This document shows, piece after piece, positions 8,598 through 17,418 of a stretch of DNA of 64,000 nt. Position 1 is the stretch's first letter; each line of letters begins with the position of its first letter. The notes below the pieces were generated by a model, which was given only the letters and a program-made list of their open reading frames with translations, was not told the DNA's origin and did not search any database. The translations under genes and the position numbers were made by a program. This stretch comes from Sphingomonas sp. PsM26 (GTDB taxonomy: Bacteria > Pseudomonadota > Alphaproteobacteria > Sphingomonadales > Sphingomonadaceae), in assembly GCA_030433805.1 (NCBI GenBank), contig JARUXA010000005.1, positions 62,001-126,000 of the forward strand. The letters are read 5' to 3'.

Positions 8598-9709
8598 CGC
8601 CCCGCGCCGGTCACGTCGCGGCCATCTTGGTCGTCGGCGTGATTGGCGTGCTGATCGCTGGATTGCAGCCGCAACTGCTCGGCGCTCTGGCGCTGGAGGG
8701 CCGTCTGTCGGTTGCGGCGCTGGGCGGCCTCGCCACGGTCGAGCTACTGGCGATGGGGATAGCGGCGGCGGCGGCGAGCTTTGTGCTGCCAGCGAACCGG
8801 TTGCGCACGATCGCGCTGTGCGCGCTGCTGGCAACCGGGCTGCTGGATCTTGCCACGCCGCTGTGCGGCGGTGGCGGCATTTTCGTCGCCCGCGTCGCCG
8901 CCGGTGTGGGGGAGGGCGTGCTGATCTGGATCGCGATCGGCTTCATCGTCGGCACCGCCCGGCCCGAGCGCTGGTCGGGACTGTATCTTGCACTGCAAAC
9001 GCTCGCGCAATGCGCGCTGGCCAGCTTCATCGGATTGTTTGCGGCGAGCAGCGGTGGCGGGTTCGCCACGCTCGGGGCGGTGACGCTCGCAGGGGTCCTC
9101 GCGGTGCGGTGGATGCCCGATGCGCACGCGGCGAGCGCCGGAGACGCTGGCGACACGTTGCCGCACGGGCGCGGGCTGCTCGCGTTGGCCGGCGTCCTGC
9201 TTTACCTCGCGTTCATCGTTGCGATCTGGGTCTATGTCGAGCCGCTTGCGCGTCAGCGCGGCGTGCTGGCACCGATCATACGTCTCATCGTGCCGCTCTC
9301 GCTGGCGATGCAGGTGATCGGCGCTGGCGCTGCGACGGTGCTGGCGGGGCGTCTGCCGCCCCGCGTGACGATCCTATGCGTGGGGCTGCTCAATCTCGGC
9401 CTGCTCGCGGTTATGGCGGAAGCACCATCCGGCCTGTTCGTCGTGGCGATCGCCATGTTCGGCTTCCTGTGGCTGTTCGCGCTGCCGTTCCAAGTTTCGC
9501 TTGTCATCGCCGCCGATCCGACCCGTCGGGCAGCGGTGTTGATTGGGGGCGCGCAATTGACGGGATCGAGCCTCGGTCCGCTGCTCGCCAGCGCCCTGGT
9601 CGCCGACAGCAACGTCGCGTCGGTGCTGCTGTTCGGTACGATTTGCCTCGTTGCCGCGGTGTTGGCCCTGTTGGGCGCGGGCTCGCCGCGCCATGGCGTC
9701 GGCGCATGA
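8594..9709 (+). CDS. MFS-like membrane transporter
   Basis: A 371-residue, almost wholly hydrophobic protein with about eleven or twelve predicted membrane segments and the glycine-rich 'GVGEGVLIWIAIGFIVGTARPERW' region (in part: a G-rich helix and the short basic loop after it) typical of major facilitator proteins. It starts at GTG 8594, which overlaps the previous stop (GTGA), and ends by overlapping the TetR start (ATGA). The context suggests uptake or export of the substrate or product of the two enzymes before it. Slightly short for the family (usual 390-450), so one terminal helix may be missing or the start may be further upstream; the overlap favours the start given. Confidence 0.75.
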   Translation: MTPRAGHVAAILVVGVIGVLIAGLQPQLLGALALEGRLSVAALGGLATVELLAMGIAAAAASFVLPANRLRTIALCALLATGLLDLATPLCGGGGIFVARVAAGVGEGVLIWIAIGFIVGTARPERWSGLYLALQTLAQCALASFIGLFAASSGGGFATLGAVTLAGVLAVRWMPDAHAASAGDAGDTLPHGRGLLALAGVLLYLAFIVAIWVYVEPLARQRGVLAPIIRLIVPLSLAMQVIGAGAATVLAGRLPPRVTILCVGLLNLGLLAVMAEAPSGLFVVAIAMFGFLWLFALPFQVSLVIAADPTRRAAVLIGGAQLTGSSLGPLLASALVADSNVASVLLFGTICLVAAVLALLGAGSPRHGVGA

Positions 9710-10323
9710 CGACCCCCGCTATCTCCAAGCGCTCCAAGCCCAAGCAGGAACGCGCCCATCTGACCTACGAGCGCTTGCTCGACGTCGCGGGCGCGCTACT
9801 GGACGAAGTCGGGATCGGCCGCATCTCGACCAACATGATTTGCGCCCGCGCCGAACTGACGCCGCCCGCGCTGTATCGTTATTTCGACGGCAAATATGCG
9901 GTGCTGGAGGCACTTGGGCGGCGTCTGATGGCACGCCAGAACATCGTTCTCGAACACTGGGTCGCGCGCCAATTCGAGCACGGCGTGGACGCGTTGCGCG
10001 ACGGGATCGAGGAATTGCAGCGCGAAACCGCTGCGGTGACGCAGTCCGAGCCGGGCGCAGTCTGAGTCCTCCGCGCGCTGCATGCCACGCCGCAGCTGGT
10101 CCATGTCCGCCTCGAATCGCACCGTTACGTCACCGATCAACTCGTCGCGGCCTATGCACGGCACCTGCCGCACGTAGATCGAGCCGATTTATGGCAACGC
10201 CTCCGTCTGGCGGAGGAGGTTGGTTTTGCTGTCGATGAAATGTTGCAGGAAGAGGATCACATCGCCCCCGAACGCGCCTTCAAGCACGTCGCGGCTTTGC
10301 TTCGGATGGATCTCAGTTATTGA
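9706..10323 (+). pseudogene. TetR-family regulator interrupted by an in-frame TGA
   Basis: Residues 1-119 are a typical TetR N-terminus: a basic lead, 'YERLLDVAGALLDEVG', then the HTH 'ISTNMICARAELTPPALYRYFDGK'. At codon 120 (10063-10065) there is TGA, yet the same frame continues for 85 more codons with coherent helical sequence (VLRALHATPQLVHVR ... FKHVAALLRMDLSY) to a second stop at 10321-10323. The full 205-residue product would have normal TetR length. TGG to TGA is the simplest change. The product now stops within the ligand-binding domain and may be unable to dimerise. Either a true nonsense mutation, which would make the operon unregulated, or a sequencing error. The start overlaps the transporter stop (ATGA). 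Confidence 0.8.
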
Positions 10324-11152
10324 GCTTACGCAAAACGCGCAAGCGACGCAAGAAACGGGCGTGAGCGAACGGTTGCATGCAGTGCGGTGTAACCTTAGGG
10401 ATGGAGATATTTAAACGAATTGGCCACGCCGTTTCGTAAATAACATTGGTCCAAGAACTGCGGGATCGCTGTCAAGCAAAGATGCCACCGCTTCTTGGGA
10501 CTAAGTTTAATTGACCGGAAAGGTTCCGGTGAGTACATTAGAACAATTGGTAGCATTAATTAACCACCGGATAGATGCCGACTAGGCAGCGGCAGGAACT
10601 GTTTGAAGGAAGTTTCGGAAATTGTCGCTTGGCGGGCGGGACCAGAGGCAAGCTTCGTAACGCGGGCGATGCATACGATCGATGGTGCGTTCGGCAATTG
10701 AAGCGTATGACGACAGTGGTTCCGGTTAAGCCAGTCGTACAATTTCTCGCGCTGCTGCCTCGAGCGAGAACGGTCAAGGGTGTTCACGAGCATCGATGAT
10801 CAGCTCATCCGAGCGTAAGCTCGGTTTGAGAGAGCTGTCGGGCCAGTTGCAAAAGGCCGAAATTGTGTCAACGCGATGTTACAGCCGAAACTGACGATGA
10901 GCCGAAAACACGTTCTACAGGGGGCAAACTACAGGGGTCAAATTGGGTCCCAGCATGCAAATGCTAAACGGCAAAGCTGTCCTTACGAGCGGCGTTGTCG
11001 TCTATGGCGCCCGTGCCGAGCTTAACAACTGTTGCCACGACGTCCGCCGCAGGGGTGGGCTCCCCCCACGATAGATCGTGACGCTCTGTATTAGCTTTCC
11101 GAGCGTAGTTGGGAGGTGGCTCGGTTGCTCTGTTCCCGAAATTCATCCCCTG
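10324..11152. other. Gene-poor stretch of lower GC between two clusters
   Basis: About 830 bases with no convincing gene. Short open frames on both strands (e.g. 10560-10793) lack ribosome sites and family likeness. Base composition drops at about 10380-10560, with runs such as TATTTAAACGAATT. I see no terminal repeats or transposase remnant. It marks the left boundary of the polysaccharide island and may be debris of an old insertion. Confidence 0.5.
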
Positions 11153-12850
11153 TCAGGAGTGGCAGCGGGGCTCGTTCGAGCGCGTCGTTTGAGCGCGACA
11201 GGCCGGCAAGCGGATGATCCGTACGATCGGCCCACCGACGCTCCCAGGGTGAGGCTTGAAGACCGCGACCACATGCCCTCCCGCTGCGATGCGGCGATAG
11301 TTGGCGATCTCGGTCGGAAAACGCGCGCTTGCGGCAACATAGCGGTCGTAATTGGCAAAAATCAAATAGTCAGCGCGACAACTCTCCGTGCGGTCCGCTT
11401 CTATGTCAGCAAAATCGACGATAGGTCGTGACGAATGCCACGAGCCGACGGTGGAGACGGTTATCTGCCGCGTCACAAAGGTGCGTGGGTCGAAACATCC
11501 GCGATTGCCGCCCGGATACAGGAAGCGCCATGGCGCGGACAACGCGTCAAAGGCTAGATATTCGATCGCGACGGTGTTGCCCGGTGGAATATGCTGCATG
11601 GCCCAGGCCGTGGCGAGACGACGCGTGTCGACGGCGCGTTCGACCGCCTGGGCGTTGGCAACACGCAATGGCGGTACGGCGACAAGGAGCGTGATCGCGA
11701 TTGCGGCCGGAAGCTTGAACAGTGGAAAATGCTTTCGGACCTTATCAACAAAAGAAACCGTGGCGTAGGCGAGTGCGATCGTCAGCAGCGGAAGGAGCGG
11801 CACCACCCAACGCTCCCAAATCAGGTTCTGGACGGTGATCGAGACGAAGAATACGCCGATCGCGCTTCCGACGACGTAGCCGAAGATCGGCTGGCGCCGC
11901 GCGCCCGCGACGAGCCCGGCCGCAGCGAGCGCCAAGCCGCCAAATCCTAGCGCATTGGTCAGCGGATTGCCCAGATACCAGCCCATATTGGCCAGGAGTC
12001 CGTTGCCGGTCGCACCGACATGAACCGCTCGACCTTCACCCTGCAGGTTCGAAATCACGGTCGCGAAGTCCAGAACCAGGTAAGGTGACACGATCACGCA
12101 ACTGGCGACGGCCATGAGCGCACAGCAGCCGAGCCTGCGCAGCGCCAAGCGGTATTCGCTCGGATAGAGCCGGATCCGAAGCAGCGCTGCCCCCGCGACA
12201 CCAGCGGCTACCGTGCCCGCGGGCCATTTGGTGGCACAGGCGATCCCGACCCACATGCCGGCCAAGAGATAGGTGCGCAGCGACCCGCGCGCGACGATCT
12301 GCATCGCTGCAAGCAAGGCCAACAGTATGAAGATGGTCGATTGCATATCGGTGCGGATAATCTGCGAATAGCGGATGTGGATCGGATCGATCGCCAGCAA
12401 CGCCGCAGTAAGCAGGGCGACCCGCGTATCGAACAACCGTCGGGCTAGTTGATACGCCAGAAGGATAACGATCAGGCCGCTGATCAGCATGACGACACGG
12501 CCAGGGAGGAAAGCTACCGCGGGATCGTGAAACAGTGCCTTAGCGAAGGCATTCGTGTCGGGAAAACGTCCGGTCAATGTTCCAACCAGTACGATGCCGG
12601 CCTCGACCAGTGCGAGCGAATAGATGGTGGTCGTGCCCGGGTGGCCGAACCACCCGGGGTTTAACGTATGCTCCTTGAGCAGCTTCAGGGCGATCAGCAC
12701 GAAGATCGGCTCGTCGGGATCAAGCAACGCCGGAAGGCCAAAATCTAGCCCGGGCAGACGCATAGCGACGGCAGTTGCTATAATAGCTGTAAGCGCCAAG
12801 ACACGCCATGGTCGCTCGGATCCTATTATTATCTGAATCATCATCTTCAT
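11153..12850 (-). CDS. GT39/ArnT-like polytopic glycosyltransferase (GT-C fold)
   Basis: A 565-residue inner-membrane protein with about ten to twelve membrane helices in the first 400 residues and a soluble C-terminal domain. The first periplasmic loop contains DPDEPIF near residue 44, the acidic motif that marks GT-C enzymes of the PMT/ArnT type, followed by 'HPGTTTIYSLAL'. These enzymes use polyprenyl-phosphate-linked sugars as donors and transfer them on the periplasmic side. It diverges from rfbF across a 75-base gap, so both may share a promoter region. In this island it is a candidate for moving the novel sugar onto a glycan or lipid. The start could also be the second Met. Confidence 0.75.
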   Translation of the reverse strand: MKMMIQIIIGSERPWRVLALTAIIATAVAMRLPGLDFGLPALLDPDEPIFVLIALKLLKEHTLNPGWFGHPGTTTIYSLALVEAGIVLVGTLTGRFPDTNAFAKALFHDPAVAFLPGRVVMLISGLIVILLAYQLARRLFDTRVALLTAALLAIDPIHIRYSQIIRTDMQSTIFILLALLAAMQIVARGSLRTYLLAGMWVGIACATKWPAGTVAAGVAGAALLRIRLYPSEYRLALRRLGCCALMAVASCVIVSPYLVLDFATVISNLQGEGRAVHVGATGNGLLANMGWYLGNPLTNALGFGGLALAAAGLVAGARRQPIFGYVVGSAIGVFFVSITVQNLIWERWVVPLLPLLTIALAYATVSFVDKVRKHFPLFKLPAAIAITLLVAVPPLRVANAQAVERAVDTRRLATAWAMQHIPPGNTVAIEYLAFDALSAPWRFLYPGGNRGCFDPRTFVTRQITVSTVGSWHSSRPIVDFADIEADRTESCRADYLIFANYDRYVAASARFPTEIANYRRIAAGGHVVAVFKPHPGSVGGPIVRIIRLPACRAQTTRSNEPRCHS

Positions 12851-12925
12851 TACAGGCGATTGGCAGTAGCATTAGCCTTTGTCTATTTATAGAAGCGCCT
12901 CCTGCGACACCGCGGGGGGAACAAT

Positions 12926-13699
12926 ATGACGACGGCAGTAATCTTGGCGGGCGGACTCGGCAGCAGGCTGGGCGAAGAAACCGCCGTCCGGCCAAAGCCG
13001 ATGGTCGAGATCGGCGGAATGCCAATCCTTTGGCACATCATGAAGATCTACACTGCCGGCGGGATCACCGACTTCGTTATCTGCCTTGGTTACAAGGGAT
13101 ATCTCATCAAGGAGTTCTTCGCGAACTACTTCCTCCACACCTCCGACGTGACGGTCGACATGTCCAAGAACTCGCTGGAGGTTCACTGTTCCCGGAGCGA
13201 ACCGTGGCGCGTCACGCTGGTCGATACGGGCCCGACGACGATGACGGGGGGGCGGCTCGCGGCGGTGCGGTCGCATCTGAAGGACGATGAGCCCTTCTGC
13301 TTCACCTATGGCGACGGCGTGAGCGACATCGATATCGCCGGGCTGGTCGCCTTCCACAAAAGCCACGGACGCCGCGCCACCGTCACCGCGGTCAGCCCGC
13401 CGGGACGTTTCGGCGCGATCGACTTCGACGGCGACCGGGTCGCAGGCTTCAAGGAGAAGCCGGCGGGGGACGGCGGGCGAGTCAACGGCGGCTTTTTCGT
13501 CGCCCACCCGAGCGTGCTCGATCTCGTTTCCTCGTCCGAGACGGTGTGGGAGGCAGAGCCGCTCGAGACGCTCGCCAGCTCCGGTGACCTCATGGCCTAT
13601 CGCCATGATGGCTTTTGGCAGCCGATGGATACCTTGCGCGACAAGATTTATCTCGAGGATCTGTGGAGCCGCGACGAGGCTCCGTGGAAGGTCTGGTGA
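12926..13699 (+). CDS. rfbF: Glucose-1-phosphate cytidylyltransferase
   Basis: A 257-residue nucleotidyltransferase that makes CDP-glucose from CTP and glucose-1-phosphate, the entry step to CDP-6-deoxy and CDP-3,6-dideoxy sugars. The activating loop AGGLGSRLGEETAVRPKPM is at residues 8-26. 'TYGDGVSDID' carries the metal Asp, and 'GFKEKP' plus 'NGGFFV' are family hallmarks. Length matches RfbF (about 257). GGGGGGAA lies just before the ATG. Its stop overlaps the GTG of rfbG (GTGA), so the two are coupled. Cytosolic. Confidence 0.95.
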   Translation: MTTAVILAGGLGSRLGEETAVRPKPMVEIGGMPILWHIMKIYTAGGITDFVICLGYKGYLIKEFFANYFLHTSDVTVDMSKNSLEVHCSRSEPWRVTLVDTGPTTMTGGRLAAVRSHLKDDEPFCFTYGDGVSDIDIAGLVAFHKSHGRRATVTAVSPPGRFGAIDFDGDRVAGFKEKPAGDGGRVNGGFFVAHPSVLDLVSSSETVWEAEPLETLASSGDLMAYRHDGFWQPMDTLRDKIYLEDLWSRDEAPWKVW

Positions 13700-14787
13700 G
13701 CGGCGCGGTCGGGATGACCGGCTGGCAGGGAAGGCGCGTCCTCGTCACCGGTCATACCGGCTTCAAGGGTGGCTGGTTGACGCTCTGGCTGCACCAGCTC
13801 GGGGCCGAAGTCGCTGGCCTTTCGCTGGCGCCGGCGACCGATCCCAGCCTGTTCGAGGCGGCGCGGATCGGCGATCTGGTCGATCACCACATCACCGATA
13901 TCCGCGACCTGGCGGCGGTCGAGCGCGTAATCGACCAGGTCCGGCCCGCAGTGATTTTCCATCTCGCGGCGCAGCCACTGGTTCGGCTGTCTTACGCGCA
14001 GCCGGTCGAGACCTTCGCCACCAACGTGCTCGGCACGGTGCATGTCATGGATGCGGCGCGGCGGATCGGCGGGGTGGCGGCGTTGGTCTGCATTACCACC
14101 GACAAATGCTACGAGAATCGCGAGTGGATCTGGCCCTATCGCGAAAGCGACCCGATGGGCGGGCATGATCCCTACAGCAGCAGCAAGGGATGCGCCGAGC
14201 TGGCGATCGCGGCCTATCGCCGGTCGTACCATCTGACGGGCGCGGCGGGCGAGGACCCGATGGCGCTGGCATCGGTGCGGGCGGGCAATGTGATCGGCGG
14301 TGGCGACTGGTCGCTCGATCGGCTGGTGCCCGATCTGGTGCGGGCGTTCGAACAGGGCTTGGCGCCCGAGATCCGCGCGCCCTTGTCGGTTCGGCCATGG
14401 CAGCATGTACTCGAGGCACTCAGCGGATACCTGCTCCTCGCCGAGCGGATGCTGGCGCGCGCGCCGGGCTTTGCCGATGCGTGGAATTTCGGCCCGGCGG
14501 ATGAGGATGCGCGCCCGGTCGGCTGGATCGTCGAGACGATGCGCGCCGCCTGGGGGGGCGATGCCGCGGAGTCGGTGCCCTTCTCGGGTGCGGTGCCGCA
14601 CGAGGCAGGGTTGCTCAAGCTCGACACGTCGAAGGCGCGCGCGCTGCTCGGCTGGCGGCCGGCGCTACGGCTCGAGGAAGCACTCGCGTGGATCGTGACC
14701 TGGCACAAACAGGTCGGCGCGGGCGGCGACGCGCGGGCGGCGACGCTCGACCAGATCGCTGCGTATCGAGCGCGGGTCGAACCGTAA
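13696..14787 (+). CDS. rfbG: CDP-glucose 4,6-dehydratase
   Basis: A 363-residue extended SDR enzyme converting CDP-glucose to CDP-4-keto-6-deoxyglucose. The NAD site VTGHTGFKGGW is at residues 17-27, and the catalytic Tyr-x-x-x-Lys is Y160-SSS-K164 with the preceding 'CITTDKCYEN' region typical of RfbG. GTG 13696 overlaps the rfbF stop and has GGAAGG upstream; ATG 13714 is an alternative that would shorten the product by six residues. No rfbH (3-dehydrase) is present in the window, so the 4-keto product must feed another route, probably through the ThDP and epimerase genes of the facing operon. Confidence 0.93.
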   Translation: MSGAVGMTGWQGRRVLVTGHTGFKGGWLTLWLHQLGAEVAGLSLAPATDPSLFEAARIGDLVDHHITDIRDLAAVERVIDQVRPAVIFHLAAQPLVRLSYAQPVETFATNVLGTVHVMDAARRIGGVAALVCITTDKCYENREWIWPYRESDPMGGHDPYSSSKGCAELAIAAYRRSYHLTGAAGEDPMALASVRAGNVIGGGDWSLDRLVPDLVRAFEQGLAPEIRAPLSVRPWQHVLEALSGYLLLAERMLARAPGFADAWNFGPADEDARPVGWIVETMRAAWGGDAAESVPFSGAVPHEAGLLKLDTSKARALLGWRPALRLEEALAWIVTWHKQVGAGGDARAATLDQIAAYRARVEP

Positions 14788-14811
14788 CGGCGCGGGCGCG
14801 GTGCCCGTGCG

Positions 14812-15504
14812 TCAGCGCAAGCGCGATTGCGGCAACGCGCTCGCATCCGGATCGTACCCGCTCCAGTGCAGTTGGAGCGGGACGGGTGGCTCCCATTCAC
14901 CACGGGCGAGCAACAACCCATGCTGCGTCATCGGATCGACCGCCGCGCCGCGCTGCCGCACTTCGAAATGCAGATGCGCGCCGGTCGAGCGGCCGGTGGA
15001 GCCGACATTCCCGATGACGGCCCCCTGCTCGACCGCGCCGGGGGTGACGGTGATCGACCGCAGATGCGCATAGCGCGTCTCGTTGCCGTCGCCGTGATCG
15101 ATCCGAACCATGTTGCCAAACCCACGGCTCCATCCGGCAAAGGTGACCGTGCCGCTGCCGGCAGCATGGACGGGCGTTCCGACCGGGTCCGGGATGTCGA
15201 TGCCCCTATGCGCGCGCAGGTCGCCGTGCAGCGGGTCGCGGCGGAGTCCGAAGCGCGAGGACAGGTGCGTTACGGTGACGGGCAGTTCGAGTCGCTCCTG
15301 GAACGATGCTGCCGCCGGATGCGACCAGCGCAGCATCGTCGTATCGAAATCAGCACCGCCCGATGGCAGCGCGCGCCCCTGGGGTGGCGCAGTCCCGTCA
15401 GGCCGGGGGAGGCTCGGCTCGGTCTTCGCTACCGTCGCCGCAGCGGACGGCAGCGCCGACGAAACCCCGAGGGCGGTGATCACGGCGATCAGGGATGATA
15501 TCAT
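14812..15504 (-). CDS. M23 (LytM-type) peptidoglycan endopeptidase
   Basis: A 230-residue exported metallopeptidase. The signal sequence MISSLIAVITALGVSSALPSA is followed by a short linker and a lysostaphin-like domain (residues 80-200). The zinc ligands are visible as HRGID (His99, Asp103) and HLHFE (His177 and His179). With a complete metal site it is likely an active endopeptidase rather than an EnvC-like activator. It is convergent with rfbG (24-base gap) and overlaps the small membrane gene upstream by ATGA. It is probably a resident envelope gene around which the sugar genes were assembled. Confidence 0.88.
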   Translation of the reverse strand: MISSLIAVITALGVSSALPSAAATVAKTEPSLPRPDGTAPPQGRALPSGGADFDTTMLRWSHPAAASFQERLELPVTVTHLSSRFGLRRDPLHGDLRAHRGIDIPDPVGTPVHAAGSGTVTFAGWSRGFGNMVRIDHGDGNETRYAHLRSITVTPGAVEQGAVIGNVGSTGRSTGAHLHFEVRQRGAAVDPMTQHGLLLARGEWEPPVPLQLHWSGYDPDASALPQSRLR

Positions 15505-15719
15505 GCGCCGCCCGTATCACGCTTGCCGGGAAACGATAAGGGACCGTAACGATCCCCGCCGCGCCGGGCCGCTGCGATCGCCGCGCCAATCCGCAACGGA
15601 ACCGCCGCCGCCGCAAGACCGATCGCAATCGACCATATGCCCGCCAGACCCAAGCGCCACGTCGTCCGAAAGCCGTGGGACTGGTCGCTCGCTGCGGCGG
15701 TACCGGCAACTGCGACCAT
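15501..15719 (-). CDS. Small membrane protein of unknown function
   Basis: A 72-residue frame with one strong hydrophobic segment (LAGIWSIAIGLAAAAVPLRI, about residues 25-45) followed by a basic tail. Its TGA overlaps the ATG of the M23 gene (ATGA), the arrangement seen in genuinely coupled genes, which is the main reason to accept it over overlapping frames. No family is recognised. Confidence 0.45.
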   Translation of the reverse strand: MVAVAGTAAASDQSHGFRTTWRLGLAGIWSIAIGLAAAAVPLRIGAAIAAARRGGDRYGPLSFPGKRDTGGA

Positions 15720-15890
15720 CGCCGCGCCTGCAAGATCGCAACGCGTTGGTACCAGTCAATTTTGTTACGCACCAAGTTTAGACCTTGAATTTTGAGAGTC
15801 GATCAGTCAACTGGCGGGGCGTGTGAGAACAGCTAATGGATTGTACTGCCAGCAGCGAAATAATGAAAATCGGCAGGGAGTAATATTTCC

Positions 15891-16688
15891 GTGAACTCTT
15901 TAGAACGTAAGATGCTGGATGTGCTCAAGAAAGGTCGCGACAGCTATGGTGTTGTAGCCGTAAAGGCTGAATTCGAGGCCGAAGGTACACGTCCGGACGA
16001 GTTTCACCGTCTGCTCGAAATCGCACAGCGTGCCGATGTAAAGGTCGCACTCAAGATCGGCGGTTGCGAAGCAGTCAGCGATCTTCTGTCAACCAAGGTT
16101 TATGGCATCGACCATGTGATCGCGCCCATGGTGGAAACCCGCTACGCGCTATCCAAGTATATCGAAGCAAAGGACAAGGTACACGGTCCCGAGAACCAGC
16201 GGACCCAGTTCCTGTTCAATCTCGAAACCCAGACGACGCTCCAGAATCTCGACGAGATGGTCGAGCTCGCCAAGGGCAATGTCGACGGAGTCGTCTTTGG
16301 ACGCGTCGATTTCACGCTCTCGCGCGGCATGCCGCGCGGCGCGGTCAACGAGCGTTCGATCACCGAAGCAGTGCTTCTCGTCGCGCATGCATGCCGCGAT
16401 GCCGATCTCGAGCTGGTCGTTGGCGGTTCGGTGTCGGCCGAGGCGATCGACGCCTTGCGGGAGGTTCGCAAGGTACGTCTCGACCGGTTCGAGACGCGCA
16501 AGATCATCTTCGAGGGCAACGCGATTGAAACCGACAAGATCGTTGCCGGGATCGCCAACGCAGTCGATTTCGAGCTGATGTGGCTCCAGAATAAGCGCGA
16601 TTACTACATGCAGATCGCCAAAGAGGACGAGCCGCGGATTGAAATGATGCAGAAACGCCAGCGCGCTTCGCAGCTCGAGACCGTCTGA
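15891..16688 (+). CDS. HpcH/HpaI-type aldolase (citrate-lyase-like)
   Basis: A 265-residue TIM-barrel enzyme of the HpcH/HpaI family, which adds or removes pyruvate (or a related enolate) to aldehydes with a divalent metal. The metal-binding Glu sits in 'APMVETRYAL' (Glu82) and the Asp in 'FGRVDFTLSRG' (Asp140). Usual length 250-270. The GTG start has AGGGAG 10 bases upstream. It heads a three-gene run with an SDR and a cyclase-like gene. In primary catabolism this family works on hydroxyphenylacetate products, but the neighbours here are all nucleotide-sugar enzymes, so a C-C bond step in sugar biosynthesis is more likely. That assignment is inference. Confidence 0.75.
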   Translation: MNSLERKMLDVLKKGRDSYGVVAVKAEFEAEGTRPDEFHRLLEIAQRADVKVALKIGGCEAVSDLLSTKVYGIDHVIAPMVETRYALSKYIEAKDKVHGPENQRTQFLFNLETQTTLQNLDEMVELAKGNVDGVVFGRVDFTLSRGMPRGAVNERSITEAVLLVAHACRDADLELVVGGSVSAEAIDALREVRKVRLDRFETRKIIFEGNAIETDKIVAGIANAVDFELMWLQNKRDYYMQIAKEDEPRIEMMQKRQRASQLETV

Positions 16689-16701
16689 GGAGACTGCTAC
16701 C

Positions 16702-17418
16702 GTGATGGTGGAAGCCGACAGCACCGTTGGATGGAGGCTTCTTCTGTTCGGCGCCTCGGGCGTGATCGGCAATGCCGTTCTGACCGAGGCGACCCGACGC
16801 GGTTGGTCGGTCACACCGGTATCGCGCACACCCCGTACCGAGAACGTCTGGCGCAGCTATGATGCGCTGAACGACGATGGGGATGTGTTCGCCGGTGACA
16901 AGCGGTTCGATGCGGTGTGCTGGGCACACGGCGCCAACATGACCGACTCCGTCCGTAACTTCGACACGGCGCAGCATCTCGACCTTTATCGCGCGAATTG
17001 CCTTTCGATCATGTGCGCAATGGCGATGCTGGTCGAACGCGACCTGCTGCGCGTCGAAGGGGCGCGGCTCGTGCTGGTCAGTTCGATATGGCAGGAGCGC
17101 GCCCGGGCCGACAAGCTTTCCTATACCGTTACCAAGGCAGCGATCGGCGGGCTGGTTCGCTCGGCGAGCGTTGATCTCGGACGCGACGGGCATCTCGTCA
17201 ACGGCGTGCTGCCAGGAGTGCTCGACACCCCGATGACGTGGGCGAATCTTTCCGCCGCGCAGATCGAGGCGGTCGCCGGAAAGACCATGTTAGGGCGACT
17301 GCCCGATCTTGCGACCTTGGCGGCTATGATCTGCTTTCTCGCATCATCAGAAAACACCGGCATCAGCGGTCAGTCCATCACCGTAGATTTGGGAATGAGC
17401 AATGCCATCCTCCTTTGA
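16702..17418 (+). CDS. Short-chain dehydrogenase/reductase
   Basis: A 238-residue classical SDR. The coenzyme site reads FGASGVIGNAV (residues about 16-26), and the active-site pair is 'YTVTK' preceded by 'VLVSS' (the Ser). Its glycine motif (GxxGxxG without the usual TGxxxGxG spacing) is slightly unusual. GAGGAG at the end of the aldolase gene lies 9 bases before GTG 16702, with ATG 16705 next. It overlaps the following gene by 17 bases. Likely reduces or oxidises an intermediate in the sugar pathway of this operon. Confidence 0.75.
   Translation: MMVEADSTVGWRLLLFGASGVIGNAVLTEATRRGWSVTPVSRTPRTENVWRSYDALNDDGDVFAGDKRFDAVCWAHGANMTDSVRNFDTAQHLDLYRANCLSIMCAMAMLVERDLLRVEGARLVLVSSIWQERARADKLSYTVTKAAIGGLVRSASVDLGRDGHLVNGVLPGVLDTPMTWANLSAAQIEAVAGKTMLGRLPDLATLAAMICFLASSENTGISGQSITVDLGMSNAILL

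Noticed and set aside
10560..10793. Small minus-strand frame in the gene-poor stretch
   Set aside because: No ribosome site, no likeness to a family, and a competing frame of the same length on the other strand.
10936..10955. AGGGGTCAAATTGGGTCCC-type sequence as an insertion-sequence end
   Set aside because: No matching inverted copy or transposase piece was found nearby.
13036..14787. rfbF/rfbG as the start of a dideoxyhexose (abequose/tyvelose) pathway
   Set aside because: No rfbH (3-dehydrase) or rfbJ/rfbS-type genes are present; the neighbours fit a branching chemistry better.
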